From: Isoetes taiwanensis
Taxonomy: Eukaryota > Streptophyta > Lycopodiopsida > Isoetales > Isoetaceae
Direction of reading: 5' to 3'
DNA: 64,000 nucleotides
Assembly: GCA_021234155.1 (NCBI GenBank)
Contig: JAJEKV010000051.1
Span: 2,918,754 to 2,982,753, forward strand
Positions 10,780 to 22,145 of the stretch are shown here, piece after piece. The notes under the pieces are model-generated. The model ran no database searches, was not told the origin of the DNA, and worked only from the letters and a program-made list of their open reading frames with translations. A program made the translations under genes and the position numbers. Each line of letters starts with the position of its first letter. The first letter of the stretch is position 1.

Positions 10780-11722
10780 AAAGTAGTCCGTTGCCATGCA
10801 AAACTGTGTTTGATATATCCACAATTTCTTCCATTTTGAGCAATGTGGCACTGCAAGAGATCTTAATAAAGGTAAAACCATCTATAACATCTTGTGCAAA
10901 TGGGACTTTCAGTGATGTATTTTTAGGAAATTCTCTTGTGCAATATGCCAATTGTGAAGCTCTTGAAGATTCAAGAGTAGCTTTTAACAACATAGATAGG
11001 AAAAATGTATATTCATGGAATATCATGGTCTCCACTTTTGCTCAAAAAGGGGATCTTAAGAAGGCATTTAAACTCTTCCAAGAAATGCCCCCCCTAAGGA
11101 ATTCAGTTTCATGGAATTTGATGGTGGTTGTTTATGTTCAGTATGGTTGCATCAAAGAAGCTCTTCAGATGATTGAAAAAATGCCACACAAAAATATTGT
11201 GTCGTGGAACATAATGATCACGGCTTATGCATAGTGTGGACAATTTTCCAAAGCTGTCGATATTTTTCAAGCTATGCCGAAGATGAATGTAGTATCATGG
11301 ACTGCAATGCTTGCAGCTTATTGTAGTAATGTAGACTTGATTCAGCCTTGGATCTTTTACATCAAATGCTTGAGCCTAATCTGATGACATGGAATATTAT
11401 GATCTCAGGTCACGTACAACTTGGAGACTGTAAAATGGCTCGGAATCTCTTTGACAGAACTTTTCAGAAGGATCGCATCGATCCGAGCCCTCGGATCGCC
11501 ATTCTGGGAAGGGACGAGCTACTATATAAGGCCACTCCCCCTTTGGGATCGGTTATCGGCGTCTTCTCACAGCAGCTCTTCTCGGCCGGTTTTGTGTCTC
11601 TTGCGAGTCCCTTCCCAGAATGTCGTTTCATCGAATATTATGTTTTTAGGTTATGCATGACATGGACAAGTGAGTGACGCCTACCACATCTTTAAAGACA
11701 TGCCTCAAAGACACATGGTTTA
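10780..11722 (+). pseudogene. PLS-class pentatricopeptide-repeat protein, broken
   Basis: Consecutive repeats can be read: SDVFLGNSLVQ, DRKNVYSWNIMVSTFAQKGD, RNSVSWNLMVVVYVQYG, HKNIVSWNIMITAYA and MNVVSWTAMLAAYC, then LEPNLMTWNIMISGHVQLGD and the closing FKDMPQRHMV. This is the P/L/S motif pattern of plant organelle RNA-editing and RNA-processing factors. Breaks: an in-frame TAG at 11232-11234 where the motif expects Gln, a frameshift near 11325, a roughly 146-bp insertion at 11470-11617, and later stops. No organelle-targeting start and no E or DYW domain are visible. It is a fragment with both ends lost. The left end touches the LTR element, so the retrotransposon may have landed in it. Confidence 0.85.
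11470..11617 (+). mobile_element. Small inverted-repeat insertion inside the PPR relic
   Basis: PPR-like reading stops at FQK and resumes at NVVSSNIM after this segment. It begins with a perfect hairpin GATCCGAG-CC-CTCGGATC (11480-11497). A 16-bp perfect inverted repeat follows: CATTCTGGGAAGGGAC at 11500 and its complement at 11607-11622. A TATA-like ACTATATAAGG lies at 11521. A 5-bp CAGAA on both sides may be the target duplication, but the exact junction is uncertain. A related, larger element lies at 21169-22145. Confidence 0.6.
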
Positions 11723-11724
11723 AT

Positions 11725-12060
11725 GGATTCTGGTAAGGGACTCGCAAAGGACACAGAAAACTGCCAATACAATTGTCATTCATCATAGCCGCAATATACA
11801 ATGTTTAAGGAAAATGAGTGGGGAGTTGACCATAGGAACAACGTCGAGCTACGCCATAAAAACTAAAAAAATACACAAAGCGTAGGCAAGAGTGAGGACA
11901 GTGGCGACAACTTCTCATCGGGATAAAAAAAAAAAACACCGCCCTTTCGGGTTTTCAAGGAAAACCCTAGTGAGAAAATGTCGCCAACGACCTCAAGGAT
12001 GCCTTGAAGACAAAAGATAAACATATGAGAAAATGTCGCCAATGACCTCGAAGATGGCCG
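11725..12060 (-). mobile_element. Second member of the same element family, truncated
   Basis: Its outer end (ATTCTGGTAAGGGACTCGCA from 11727) matches the inverted terminal repeat of the 11470-11617 insertion. On the minus strand it contains the structured core described for 11903-11985. Only one terminus is visible. Part of the hairpin arm is repeated at 12028-12060. Confidence 0.5.
11903..11985 (-). repeat. Structured core hairpin with GAAA tetraloop, copy A
   Basis: On the minus strand the outer arms GGCGACATTTTCTCAC and GATGAGAAGTTGTCGCC pair. Between them lies CTAGGGTTTTCCTTGAAAAC and then CCC-GAAA-GGG, a G-N-R-A tetraloop stem, followed by a T run. The same core with different but still pairing outer arms is at 21944-22018. 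Confidence 0.65.
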
Positions 12061-12574
12061 AAGGTAGAGAATAAATATATGGCAGTCGAATGTACACGGA
12101 CTGGACCCTAAACAAACGTTGAATCGTGTAGCATTTTAAATTTTGTTTTTTTTTTTTTTAATGCAAAATATGTGATAAGACTTTTCTTTTTTTAATAAAC
12201 TAATAGAGTAGCTTGTATTTGCAAAGTAATAAAATACGAATTTCCTGGACAAGCCTACCAAGGGCAATGCAAGATCACCAAGTGGCACACCAGAAACGAT
12301 TGTGATTCCACCCTCTAGATTTACCTGCAAGCTTAATATTGTGGTTCTAGGGGAGCAAAATGTCAAACAACATTACAATTCCAAAAGCAAATAACGACAC
12401 CCCACTGTGGTAATAGCTTAAAAGAAGGGAGGAGTTAAGAGCTCTCCCATCCAACTGTTGAAGAAATGGAAAAGATGATGGATAATGGATGATCATGAAA
12501 TGGCATGTGCTGAATCAACTTTAAAAATCTTGAGATTTCTCGATCATTGGAAATACAAAACATAAAGTTTGACT
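12061..12574. other. No gene seen
   Basis: AT-rich sequence. A minus-strand ORF at 12136-12366 contains a short protein-like patch around GGITIVSGVPLGDLALPL that I could not assign. The rest is low-complexity poly-Lys coding from an A/T run. Confidence 0.5.
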
Positions 12575-12714
<140 letters not shown>

Positions 12715-12867
12715 AATTTTAACGTCCGCGGAAACCCAATTGGGTTATGGGACCCAATACAAAAGATGGGGCGTAAGCCCGATGACAGTAACCAAAGAAA
12801 TGAAGAATATCAACATAACAAAAACACAACAGAAATGATAATAAGTAGCTAAGCACGTGCACGTGAG

Positions 12868-13812
12868 CTAAGTGTACCCAAACCATGGGTTCTGAGGCCA
12901 CTGGTCTCGGATGATTGCTGAACCTCCCCGATACACTGCCCACTTTTGCTGCAGCCTAGCCGCGCGTACTTTACATAATTCCTGTCGTTGTCTGGTCAGC
13001 TGGAGCGGAGAGAGATCCTCTTGAATCGAGAAGTGGGTGTCTTTTAAATGACTTCCATGCTGAAGGACATACAACCTATCCTGTGGGCTATTGAACTGCA
13101 CGATGATATGGCGAGGCCAGTCTGGCCTCTGAGCCCCAACCCTGCGTGCTGTAACAATGGCAGGCCTCTGAATGTGCATAACATCTGTGAAGAAGTTGGC
13201 TGCCTGTTCTACATCCAAGGTGGGATTTGCCTCTGGCAGACCCACGATGCGCAAATTCTAGCTTTTGTCCACTGCTATCTGAACGGATTCTGCTGCCTGC
13301 ATGCTTCCATGATCCTTATCCGGCATGCCATTATGATCATGTGCCTGCGTGCCACCCTGATCATTATCTGTCATCTCCACATCGTTATCCCCATGAGCCT
13401 CTGTTTGCACCCCGTCGGTAGTGCATGCGCTCTCAAGGGTCTGTGTTTCAACATCAGCATAGAATTTTGGGGAAGAGGAGGGAGGTGATTGCGGGGTACC
13501 TGCTTCCAGGATGGCAGAGTAAAGCAAATTTAGTAGCTGGAAATGCTTACCTTCAAAGGAAATCGTCGGGCCCGCAAGAGAGGCATTCTGCAAGGTGTCC
13601 AGAAGAAGATGCTGAGCTGATGAGGGCAAGAGCGGAAGGATCCTTGCCTGAAGTGAGGCGTGCTGGTGTATGAGATCAAACTCGGGAAGCGGGAAATGCT
13701 CAAGCCATGTGACATGAAGAAGTTCCACACCGGTGAAGTTACGGCGGCGCTTACTACACTTCGCCATAAGATGTGAAGAAAGCAAGGGTTTAATAAGAAG
13801 AAAAAGGGGCAA
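12868..13812 (-). pseudogene. L1 ORF1p-like RNA-binding protein of a non-LTR element, one in-frame TAG
   Basis: Two ORFs (13258-13812 and 12868-13254) lie in one frame separated only by a TAG at 13258-13260, giving a 315-codon reading frame. After the TAG the sequence reads NLRIVGLPE, then PDWPRHIIVQF and LSPLQLTRQRQELCKVRAARL. This order resembles the RRM and C-terminal domains of L1 ORF1p of animals (RIVGLPE, then RPRHIIVKF, then LSAETLQARRE). The first 180 codons are unassigned. L1 ORF1 proteins bind RNA and act as chaperones for target-primed reverse transcription. The usual plant L1 ORF1 has a zinc knuckle, which is absent here. No ORF2 lies alongside, so the element is non-autonomous or truncated. 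The single TAG fits decay of a CAG codon. Confidence 0.6.
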
Positions 13813-14618
13813 GGACGTTATTCACAGGTTTGGGAGGAGAAATCAACAGAGCAAACAGGCTAGAATAGGTAAATTAACCGATCTGCATAGTAAAATGAGA
13901 GATGAAAAATCTATCTGCTAGGGGTCTAAACAGAGAAGGAAGAGGATGCTTCTATACTATGCTGGCAATGGGCCAGGGATGCCGCTTCAGGCCAATCAAA
14001 GGAGCGCAGATCCTTGGGGAATCAAGGCCAATTTCAAAGAGATAGAAGAAACTTACAGGCCGCTTATGGAGCCAATACTGAATTTCTGCCAAACCCTTGA
14101 TGCCCCTGTTAAACCCTCGTCTGCATCTGTACAGCCAGGAGCTCCTACCAGATCGTTTGCTGACTCTATATGATTCGGTGTTAACACCTGCAAGGAATCT
14201 GAAGAAGAGACCGAGCTCCAACTGCCATGATGTCGGCTGCTATTCCAACCTCCATGCGATATAGAGCAACCGATGCTGGCTGGGTAATCATAGTATAGCT
14301 GCCGGATTCTGTGTCTGCAGGCTGTTACCTGTAAAAAGTAAGCTTCAGGGATGCATAACGTGCTACGGGGGCGGATCCGCTACCGAATCCTTTTGCTACT
14401 GCTTGCTTGATGCTGCCACCTGCGTCCGCTCACATGATGAGGAGGTCCTAGGCGCATGTATAAATGAGTAACACTTGTATACAAAATGAGCCTATCTAAA
14501 CTCAACTTCATTAATGGGAGCGGCCGCAATTGCCATGAGAAGTGAGATTATATGCATGTTGCCAGTTACATGTTATTGAAGATGAAAGCCATACTCTCTA
14601 AGATGTCCTGCTTTTGAG
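13813..14618. other. No gene seen; probable 5' region of the ORF1-like element
   Basis: It lies upstream of the minus-strand ORF. Short ORFs on both strands (13946-14173 plus, 13952-14221 minus) show no family features. Confidence 0.4.
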
Positions 14619-15289
14619 ATGATCAAAAATCGTTATTTGACTTTAGCATTCCACTCCACGCTTCCACAACTTCTCAGACCCCCATTTGTGCATGATTTGG
14701 CATTAGACATAATTGATGTTCTGGATAAGCATCTTCAATTATTGAGCCCTAGTAGTCATCATCGTCTACTTATATTTTCTTCTTGCTTGTCTAGTATCAT
14801 CATTACTGCAAAGGTTTTTCCCTTCAAAACCTTTGGAGGCAAGGGTTTTTTAATCCTAGTAGTAATGGTTGTACTAGGCCATTGTATGGGTTCCATGGCC
14901 TATTGGTTTTCGTGGACGTTAAAAAATCTACTCTATTCTATATATTGCATGCCGATATTCCATCAAGATATTTTCTTAAAGATACATTGCCTCCTTAAGT
15001 GTATGATTTATGTAGAACTTCTTTTTTACCTTTGCTACACTCGAAACATTTTCTAAATATCCCCCAAAATGGAAACCAAATCCTGTACATGTATTTCCCA
15101 CTTCCTCATCCATTCAATAACCTGTGCAAGCCATCCTTTGAGGCGTGTCTCCTGGAGTGCCAGATGTGGTAGATTAGTATGTAACACGTCAAAAAGAACT
15201 TCGCACACATAGTTGAGATATCTACATATTAATGCATCAGCTTCTAGCACATCAAAAACGATGCCCACATCCTCCTTACAATCCCCCAT

Positions 15290-15840
15290 AAAAAACCCCT
15301 CAAAATCCCCCTTTTCGTGGAATGGACATGATTGTAAGAAACGGGGTATTTGGCCACAATCCTCTCTTTATAATTTTGTAAATTAATATCCCCTTATTTG
15401 AATTTTTTTTTTATATCCCCCATTGCATATGCAATAATCATACCCCTTTTCCCATAACTAATGTTCCTATCCCTTTCTAGCAAAAATCCCCCATTTGTGA
15501 TTGTTGTAGTTTAATATCCTCTACTTGAAAATTTCTTCATTTGTACTCTATTTCGACATATGCAATATTAGTACCCCATTTCTTGCAAACAATGTTCACA
15601 CCCCCTTTCTCAACAATTCCCCCTTTACGATTTTGTGGTTTAATATTCCCTTACTCTGTTCATACCGCTCATCTCAACCATCCCCTGTTTGTGACCTCGT
15701 AGCTTAATATCCCCTTACTCAATTAATACCCCTTTTCTTATACTCCTTTCCTCACAACCAATGTTCATACCCCTTTTTCGCAACATTCCCCTCTTCCCCT
15801 TTACAGGATTTATAAAATAATATCCTCCTATTGAAAGTTA
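15290..15840. repeat. Degenerate ATCCCC-rich low-complexity block
   Basis: Irregular repeats of C runs with T-rich spacers (ATACCCC, ATCCCC, TTCCCC). A similar block occupies 18595-19255 near the other end of the transposon, also C-rich on the plus strand, so the blocks are direct rather than inverted. Confidence 0.7.
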
Positions 15841-16755
15841 TTTTAGTTGTACCTCGTTTCCATATGCAATATGTTCCATACACATTTTTGGCGCAAATAA
15901 ACATACCACATAAGATATATCATATCAAAAGTAACCAATTTATACAAATCTAGTAACTACAATTGTTCAAGTCTAGTGGCTACAATTATTCAAGTTTGTA
16001 ACTACGATAATTACATAGTTACAAATTATTAAAATGGAAATGGCATGCAAACACATCCATCAACATATTAAATGCAAATATGTGTTACTGGAAAGAAGCG
16101 TTTCCATTTTTGAATATCTCATTTTCCCTTCAGTGTGATTCTTTCCCTTCAGAAGAGCTTTATAGTGAAACATCTAAGGGTTGGCGCAGTAGGTTTTGGC
16201 TCCTTCATTGGGTGCACTTATGATAGCATGGTTAAAATGTTAGCCCCTCTTATACTACAAAACGGTCAGACTTCCAAATTTAGAGCTAGATGGCTTACAG
16301 CCGGGGGTGAGGCTGGAAACCAACAATAGTACAGAGAGTACTAATAATGTGTGCATGCTCCAGCCAGCACAAAGCCTGCACTATGACACCTCCATGTTCA
16401 AAGATTACACATTAAAAAATAGGAAACGAGAACATAAATTTTGGGCATACCTTCAAGCTTTATGCCAACTATTGCAACTTGGGCCTTCTAGAGAAGGTCC
16501 GGCAGCTGGCAAACCATTTTGCATTGATGGCCCATGTTGTGCAAATAAAGAACAGGTACTCCTACCAGGCCAGACATCCACCAGCTCTGACTTAGTTTCA
16601 ACTTAGTCTCAGCTTATTAGGAATGACAACAAACAGCGCTAAGTAACAAAATACCTGATCATTATCAAAGTGATTATTGCTTTATATTGCCTATATAAAT
16701 TATGAAATTAGAAAGTGGACATGATGACTAAGAAACTTGAAACACAAATGCTCAC

Positions 16756-16838
16756 CTATTGCCATTGCAACAACATCTCCCTCAAATATAGCATCATCCC
16801 GTAGATTATTCAACCTTTGCAACTCCCTTATACTCAAA
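16756..16838 (-). pseudogene. Captured exon fragment
   Basis: On the minus strand an 83-nt segment is bounded by a good acceptor (TTTGTATTTGCAG) and a donor (ATAG|GTGAGC). It encodes SIRELQRLNNLRDDAIFEGD and continues VVAMAI. The parent gene is not recognised. It lies on the same strand as the two-exon ORF at 17696-18100 and might derive from the same gene. Confidence 0.45.
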
Positions 16839-17695
16839 CTGCAAATACAAAAATCATATATATATTCAGTTCAAAGAGCCATGTTCCAAATGGCCAATAT
16901 CTTATATCTATGACGATTTTCTCATACTTATTCTCATAAGCAATGTCAGCGAGGGCTTAGACAACAAATGCCCCTCTGTGTTTATTGATCACCATAAAAG
17001 AATTATAACTATGCTTTCAGCAGCAAATAGAGCAGATTAAAATTTGAAAGTTGAATGTGCTTACAATCCTTGCATAATAGCAAATGTGGCCTTATTAAAA
17101 CAATCGGAATTAGATGGACTTTGCTAGCTGCACTAGTCGTCCCGCAATCTGGCATGCAACACCTCTTTTGTTTGAAAATTCATCTGCTTTCAGAATGAGA
17201 AGATCCAAAAACTAAGAAGAAATTGTAAGCATCACAATTTTAGACCATTTCATCCATGTTTCAAGCAACTGCCAAGGCCCATTGCCAAGGCCCATTATTA
17301 CAGTTTTATATGTTCTAAGCAGTTTCAAATGCCTCATCTAGAGGCATAGAACAATAGAAATAGAGGAACAATTCTCACGCATTTATTGAATAGCAAACTA
17401 AAGAAGCTAAAGGTTGAAGAGCAAACTTTTCACTACACTTCCTCTCATATGTTATTGTTAACAAAACAAAAAAGATTTTTCTTACAAACCCTTAATATGA
17501 GTTGTTCAGTCATCAGGGCATGAATCCCATGCTTGCCTTCACCCTGGGCCATTCATCAGTTGCTAAAACTCGATGCTCCTTCTGTGAGTTGTCCCACCAA
17601 AACAACAGAATAAGATCCTTTCAAATAATAAAGGAGGAAAAGGTTATACCAGCTTGATATTTTTGAGACAAAAACTGGCTAGAAATGTAGCATCA

Positions 17696-18100
17696 TCATG
17701 TAATGGCGGCCAGCTTGTTGGCTTCATCCCTTAGAAAGTCAGGTAACAAAGCTATTGGAGCTTTAACCTTCGTCTCCTCCAAAACCGTATCTTCTGCAAT
17801 AAGGAAATAAAACAATCAAAACTATAAATCTTAGGTAATTTGAAGAAATGAGAGTAAGAACTACTTACGAAAAAGTGTGGTTTGAACACCCAGAACAAGC
17901 CAAGAAATCCTAGACAGGTAATGGCGAACGCAAATCCGTTGGTCCTTGATGGCGTCGAAGCTTTGAGAAATCCCTTCCAGCAGCTTTCGGTAGGCTAGGC
18001 GAACGTTAGGGTATGACGGGAGGATCCTGAAAACCACTGGAACCTGCAAACTGCAAAGGATATAAATGCCGGTGCAACAGCCATAGTTCAGCTCGATCAT
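17696..18100 (-). CDS. Two-exon gene fragment carried by the DNA transposon, unknown protein
   Basis: Exon 1 is 18100-17869 and ends at GTAAGT. A 75-nt intron (17868-17794) ends in a pyrimidine-rich tract plus TTGCAG. Exon 2 is 17793-17696 and ends in TGA. Joined, they give 109 codons without a stop: exon 1 includes RILPSYPNVRLAYRKLLEGI and exon 2 includes KVKAPIALLPDFLRDEANKL. Reading through the intron meets a stop at once, so splicing is needed. No family was recognised. The true start may lie further upstream, since an acceptor-like TTTGCAG lies inside exon 1. The likely origin is transduplication of a host gene, as in Pack-type elements. Confidence 0.5.
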
Positions 18101-18410
18101 ATAATCCGACTGAACCTAGTTTCGACTGGCCTTATCCAAGTCGACACGTCACAGACAAAAAACATTGACTTCGAATAAAATATTATAAGATGCCACCTCA
18201 TCAAGTGGCATAGCTAGGTTTCAACCATGGATCTCAAATTTAGACAGCCAAAAAAAACATGGGGCTTGAAATTTTGCCCCCCGAAATGACCTGTTTTTTA
18301 GATCGAAACTTGAAGTCAATTTGCCCCTCCCTTCGATGCTCCTCTGCGAAGCGTTGAACTCACTTTCCCCTGCAAAGCGGCGTCGCCAAGAAAATGTTTT
18401 TCCGTCAAGG

Positions 18411-18499
18411 AATTTTCACCGCCTGAAAATTTTGTGGCCCACCTGCTCCCTGGCGACCGTTACGAAATTTCAACGCGAAATTTTCAGGCGGTGAAAATT
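18411..18499. repeat. Perfect 22-bp inverted repeat
   Basis: The arm at 18411-18432 is the exact reverse complement of 18478-18499, with core TTTTCACCGCCTGAAAA. It lies about 310 bp upstream of the captured minus-strand ORF and could be a small foldback element or part of its promoter. Confidence 0.8.
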
Positions 18500-18594
18500 A
18501 CCTCTTCCAAAGTTGTCTCCACCCTGTCATCAATCGCATATTTCAATGGCTAAAGTAAACCTTCATATGCTTGAATGCCACATCAGAGAAGGGC

Positions 18595-19255
18595 CATTAA
18601 TGTTGTTGCCATCTCGTCACACAACATTAACTGCCCCTACTCTAATCCCATTTCTAAACCCCTGTTCTAAATTACAATCCTCCACTACTCCCTCATTATT
18701 CCTACTTACCTTGACTACCCCGTTTCTTGTAATCCCCCATTCTTCATTTTTTTCGTAGAAATCCCCATGTTCTAAATTACAATCCCCCATTACTCCCTCA
18801 TTACCCCTACTAACCCAGCATCCCTCATTCTTTATTTTTTTAGTAGAATTCCCTATGTTCTACATTGCAATCCCCCTATTACTTTCTTATTACCCTTAGT
18901 ATCCCTGACTACCCCATTTGTCCTCATCCCCCGTTCTTCATTTTTTACAAAAAATCCCATGTTCTAAATTGCAATCCCCTATTACTCGATCATTACCCCT
19001 ACTAACCCTGACTACCCCATCTCTCGCCATCCCCTATTCTTCATTTTTTTAGTAGAAATTCCCATGTTCTAAATTGCAATCCCCTTATTACTCCCTCGTT
19101 ACCCCTAGTACCCTGACTACCCCATTTCTCCTCATCCCCCATTCTTAATTTTTTACAAAAAATTCCCATGTTCTAAATTGCAATCCCCCTGTTACTCCCT
19201 CAGTACCCTTAATATAGAACTAGAATTCCCTTCCCCTCAAGAAATTATCCTTTGC
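18595..19255. repeat. Degenerate CCCC-rich low-complexity block
   Basis: Roughly 120-bp units recur about five times, built on CCATGTTCTAAATTGCAATC followed by CCCATTACTCCCTCATTACC-type text. It is more regular than the block at 15290. Confidence 0.75.
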
Positions 19256-20125
19256 CCATTAATCCCCCATTTCCAAAAGGGGGTATTTTAAGGAGGATGT
19301 GGGCATCATTTTTGATGTGTAGAATTCTTGATTTTCCTAACTTACAAGGAGTTTGAACCTTGGTGCCACATTATAAACACAAAAACTTTTTTTTTCCTCT
19401 ATCTTCTGCCAAGTATCCACAACAAGGCCATACCCCATATTTCACATCCATATAACACCAATGATTGCACCAAAGCCCCATAAACCATATTTTAAAATTC
19501 CAAGACGAGATTTAGCATATTTTCTTTGCATTGCAAAAGAATGGTCTAAGCTTCTAATTAGGGCTCTTGTCCACAATAAGTTCAAAGTATTTATAATTGT
19601 TTGTAATCTTCTTTCAAATAGAATTTGAAATGATCCAGTTTATTAGCGCCAATACAACAATTTTTGTTTTTTCTTATCTAGCCGATTCTGCATTCCACGT
19701 GTGTTTCTTAAAAGTAGGAGCACATTGCCAGCCTATAGAAGTAACATAAAAGCACACCCAAATAGCGGTGTACCATCTTCTCCATGTGTTGGTATCGTGA
19801 CGGTATCCAATTTTTAAGTTGGTCAATAAATAGTCCAAACAAGAGGAGAACAGAGGACATTCCTGTTTTACTCTCACGTTGTTCTCCACCAACTTCCATG
19901 CATATTTCCATAAAAGGAAAGGAGAATTGCATAAAAAAAATTCATACAACAGTTTTGCTACAATTCTAAGATGAATAAGGACTCCAATATCCTCCATTCT
20001 CTGCCACAAAATTTTCCTTTGTAGATTGTCAAACAGTTTTGTCACGTAGACAAAAACAGCAAAACACAATCAGTCATGTTGCTCTAGCATTATTACCTTC
20101 TACCTCAATACCGATTTTTAAGGCT

Positions 20126-20275
20126 GAAGATGGTAGCAAAAGTTTTGGAGTAGAAATTGCTTATCATAATCGTTCTATAAACTGCAAAAGCTTTTATTAC
20201 TTTGTTTAAGTTCCATTCCAGAATCGTTCTATAGTAGCAAAAGGTTTGGAGTAGAAACTGCTTATCATTATAGTT
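20126..20275. repeat. Short direct repeat of about 45 bp
   Basis: A stretch containing GGAGTAGAAATTGCTTATCA at about 20140 recurs at about 20240 with two changes. It lies between the LINE fragment and the gypsy pol relic. Confidence 0.6.
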
Positions 20276-21168
20276 TTTTTCGCATGGAGTTATCGAGCTC
20301 TACGAGGCATCGACCCAAATATATGTCAATTAAGAATACCCTTACTTCCAGACCAAATCGATTTATCAGCGTGCGCATCGCATGAATCCTACTTATGCAG
20401 AGAAAGTTAAAGAAGAATTAAACAAATTGTTAGCAGCTGATTCTATTTATGAAGTAGAAACTAGCGAATGGGTGTCTCCCATCGTAGTAGCGAAAAAGAA
20501 AGATAAGACTAAAATATATGTATGTGTTGGCTTCAAGAAGCTTAATGCAGTAACAGAGAAAGATCATTTTCCATTGCCATTTACAGATCAGGTATTAGAA
20601 CATGTGGCCGGTCACGAATGTTATTCATTCATGGACAGATTTTTGGGGTACAATCAAATATAGATCCACCTTAATGATCAATTAAAAACCACATTTATAA
20701 CTCAATTTGGCACATATGCTTACAAAGTCATGCCATTTGGGTTAACCAATGCATCTGTATTGTTTCAAAGAATTATATTACAAGTGTTTGCAGGGTATAT
20801 TGGAAATTTCATGGAGATCTTTCTAGATGATTTTACTGTTTTTTGACATGTAAAAGATCATCTGCATGACTTAGAAAAAGCTTTTCAACATTGCAAACAA
20901 TATGGAGTTTCATTAAATTCTGAAAAATGTAGTTTCTTAGTGAGCCATGGCAACCTACTCGGACATATTGTTTGTAAAGAAGGGTTGTTAACTGACCCAA
21001 ATAAGGAAAGGTTATCTTAGAGATGCCTCCCCCAAAAGATATAACCCAACTAAGTCGATTGAGAAAATAAATTACTACAAGCGATTTGGTGAAAAAACTT
21101 CTGAAATTGCAACCTCTTTGGATGAGCTGACTAGCCCATCTAAGAAGTTCATTTGGACTATAGAATGT

Positions 21169-22145
21169 CGTCGATTCGCGTAGCGAATCGGCATTCTTGC
21201 TCAAGACGAGCATGCATGCATCGCATGCATTTTGGGCCGTTCGTCAGGTTGGGCGTTTGCTACTTATTGTAGAGTTCTTCATCGATGTTTCATCGGCGCT
21301 TCCTCTTCTCTCAGCAGTACCTTATTCTCTTTGATTTGTTTCCAGGCAGGGGAGGGGCTTCTTCCTGCCTGGTTTGGCCAATTTGGCGTTGCTTTCCTGC
21401 TGTCCTTTTCGGCCTTTAGCCTTCATCCTGTGACCTTCGTCCTCGATCCTAGTTGTTAAGGAAGTCCTTTGGTATTCGAGCGCTTTGGTTTCATGCGAAG
21501 TGCGCGGTGCAAGAGAATCGTCGATTCGGCGTGGCGAAATCGGCATTCTTGCTCAAGGCGCAGCATGCATGCATCGATCGCATCGTCGCATGCATGCATC
21601 GCATGCGTTTTGGGCCGTTCGTCAGGTTGGGCGTTTGCTACTTATTGCGAGTTCTTCATCAATGTTTCATCGGGCTTCCTCTTCTCAGCATACCTTATTC
21701 TCTTTGAACCCACCCCCCCCCTTCTTTGTTTACTATATTTTGTACAAGTTCTTTTATCATGTTTTTCCACCGGTGGGTGATGTTTTTTTTTCCACCCAAT
21801 TGGGTGATGCTATTCTTTGGTATGTTTCTCGTTTGTTGTTGGTGATGTGCAGGTACAGGTTGGCGAGCGCCATCCGTTTTGACTTCTCCATGCGCGGGTT
21901 TTTGGGAGCGATTCTATGCCTTACGTTTGTCTAAGCCCCTTGCCGAAGGCTTATCACTAGGGTTTTTCCTCGAAAACCCGAAAGGGCGGGGTTTTTTAAT
22001 CCCGGTGATAAGCTTTCGACAGGTACATCAGCCACTCATCTATTAGCATTATATTTGTTTTTGGGGTCCAAATGTTATAATTGGATTTTCCCTTTATTTT
22101 TCGTGGGTAGTTCGCATGTGTGCGGCTATCCACTGTCCACCATTG
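21169..22145 (+). mobile_element. About 1-kb insertion inside gypsy pol, relative of the 11.5-kb elements
   Basis: Pol reading stops at FIWTIEC and resumes at QDSFEHLKKLL. The flanks share TAGAA..TGTC, a possible imperfect target duplication. The insertion begins with a hairpin CGATTCGC-GTA-GCGAATCG followed by GGCATTCTTGCTCAAGACGA, parallel to the hairpin plus GCCATTCTGGGAAGGGACGA at 11480-11516. It shares ATCGGCG and CTCAGCAG segments with that element too. The first 200 bp are repeated in tandem (about 21170-21330 and 21517-21705). The structured core is at 21944-22018. No protein is recognised. Confidence 0.6.
21944..22018 (+). repeat. Structured core hairpin with GAAA tetraloop, copy B
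   Basis: The outer arms CGAAGGCTTATCACTAGGG and CCCGGTGATAAGCTTTCG pair. The core keeps CGAAAACCCGAAAGGGCGG and a T run as in copy A, while the outer stem has different bases that still pair. Confidence 0.7.

Larger units (their letters stand above)
15248..19319. mobile_element. DNA transposon, 4072 bp, TAG target duplication, CACTA-like or Harbinger-like
   Basis: The termini are inverted: CACATCAAAAACGATGCCCA at the left and, on the minus strand, CACATCAAAAATGATGCCCA at the right. About 40 bp match with three mismatches. TAG flanks both sides (15245-15247, 19320-19322). A 3-bp duplication fits CACTA elements, whose ends also begin CAC, or PIF/Harbinger. I found no transposase. Just inside both ends lie C/T-rich low-complexity blocks. 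The middle holds spliceable gene fragments. Two plus ORFs (16135-16329 and 16307-16606) are unrecognised. Confidence 0.75.
15053..20085 (-). pseudogene. LINE ORF2 fragment (reverse transcriptase to C-terminal part), split by a DNA transposon
   Basis: The right part (19323-20085) reads FVYVTKLFDNLQRKILWQRM, EDIGVLIHLRIVAKLLYE, then VRVKQECPLFSSCLDYLL, which are the reverse transcriptase palm motifs of a non-LTR element (the last corresponds to VKQGCPLSPTLF). The catalytic YxDD part is not intact. The left part (15053-15247) reads LEADALICRYLNYVCEVL and LKGWLAQVIEWMRKW, typical of the region after the reverse transcriptase. Removing 15248-19319 and one TAG joins the two parts in frame (GKSRI to LEADAL), which confirms that they are one element. 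Many stops and frameshifts are present. Both ends are lost, and sequence left of 15053 is not clearly LINE. Confidence 0.75.

Noticed and set aside
14619-15056. 145-codon plus-strand ORF as a gene
   Set aside because: Composition is ordinary AT-rich with no motif, and it lies opposite a region adjoining the minus-strand LINE fragment.
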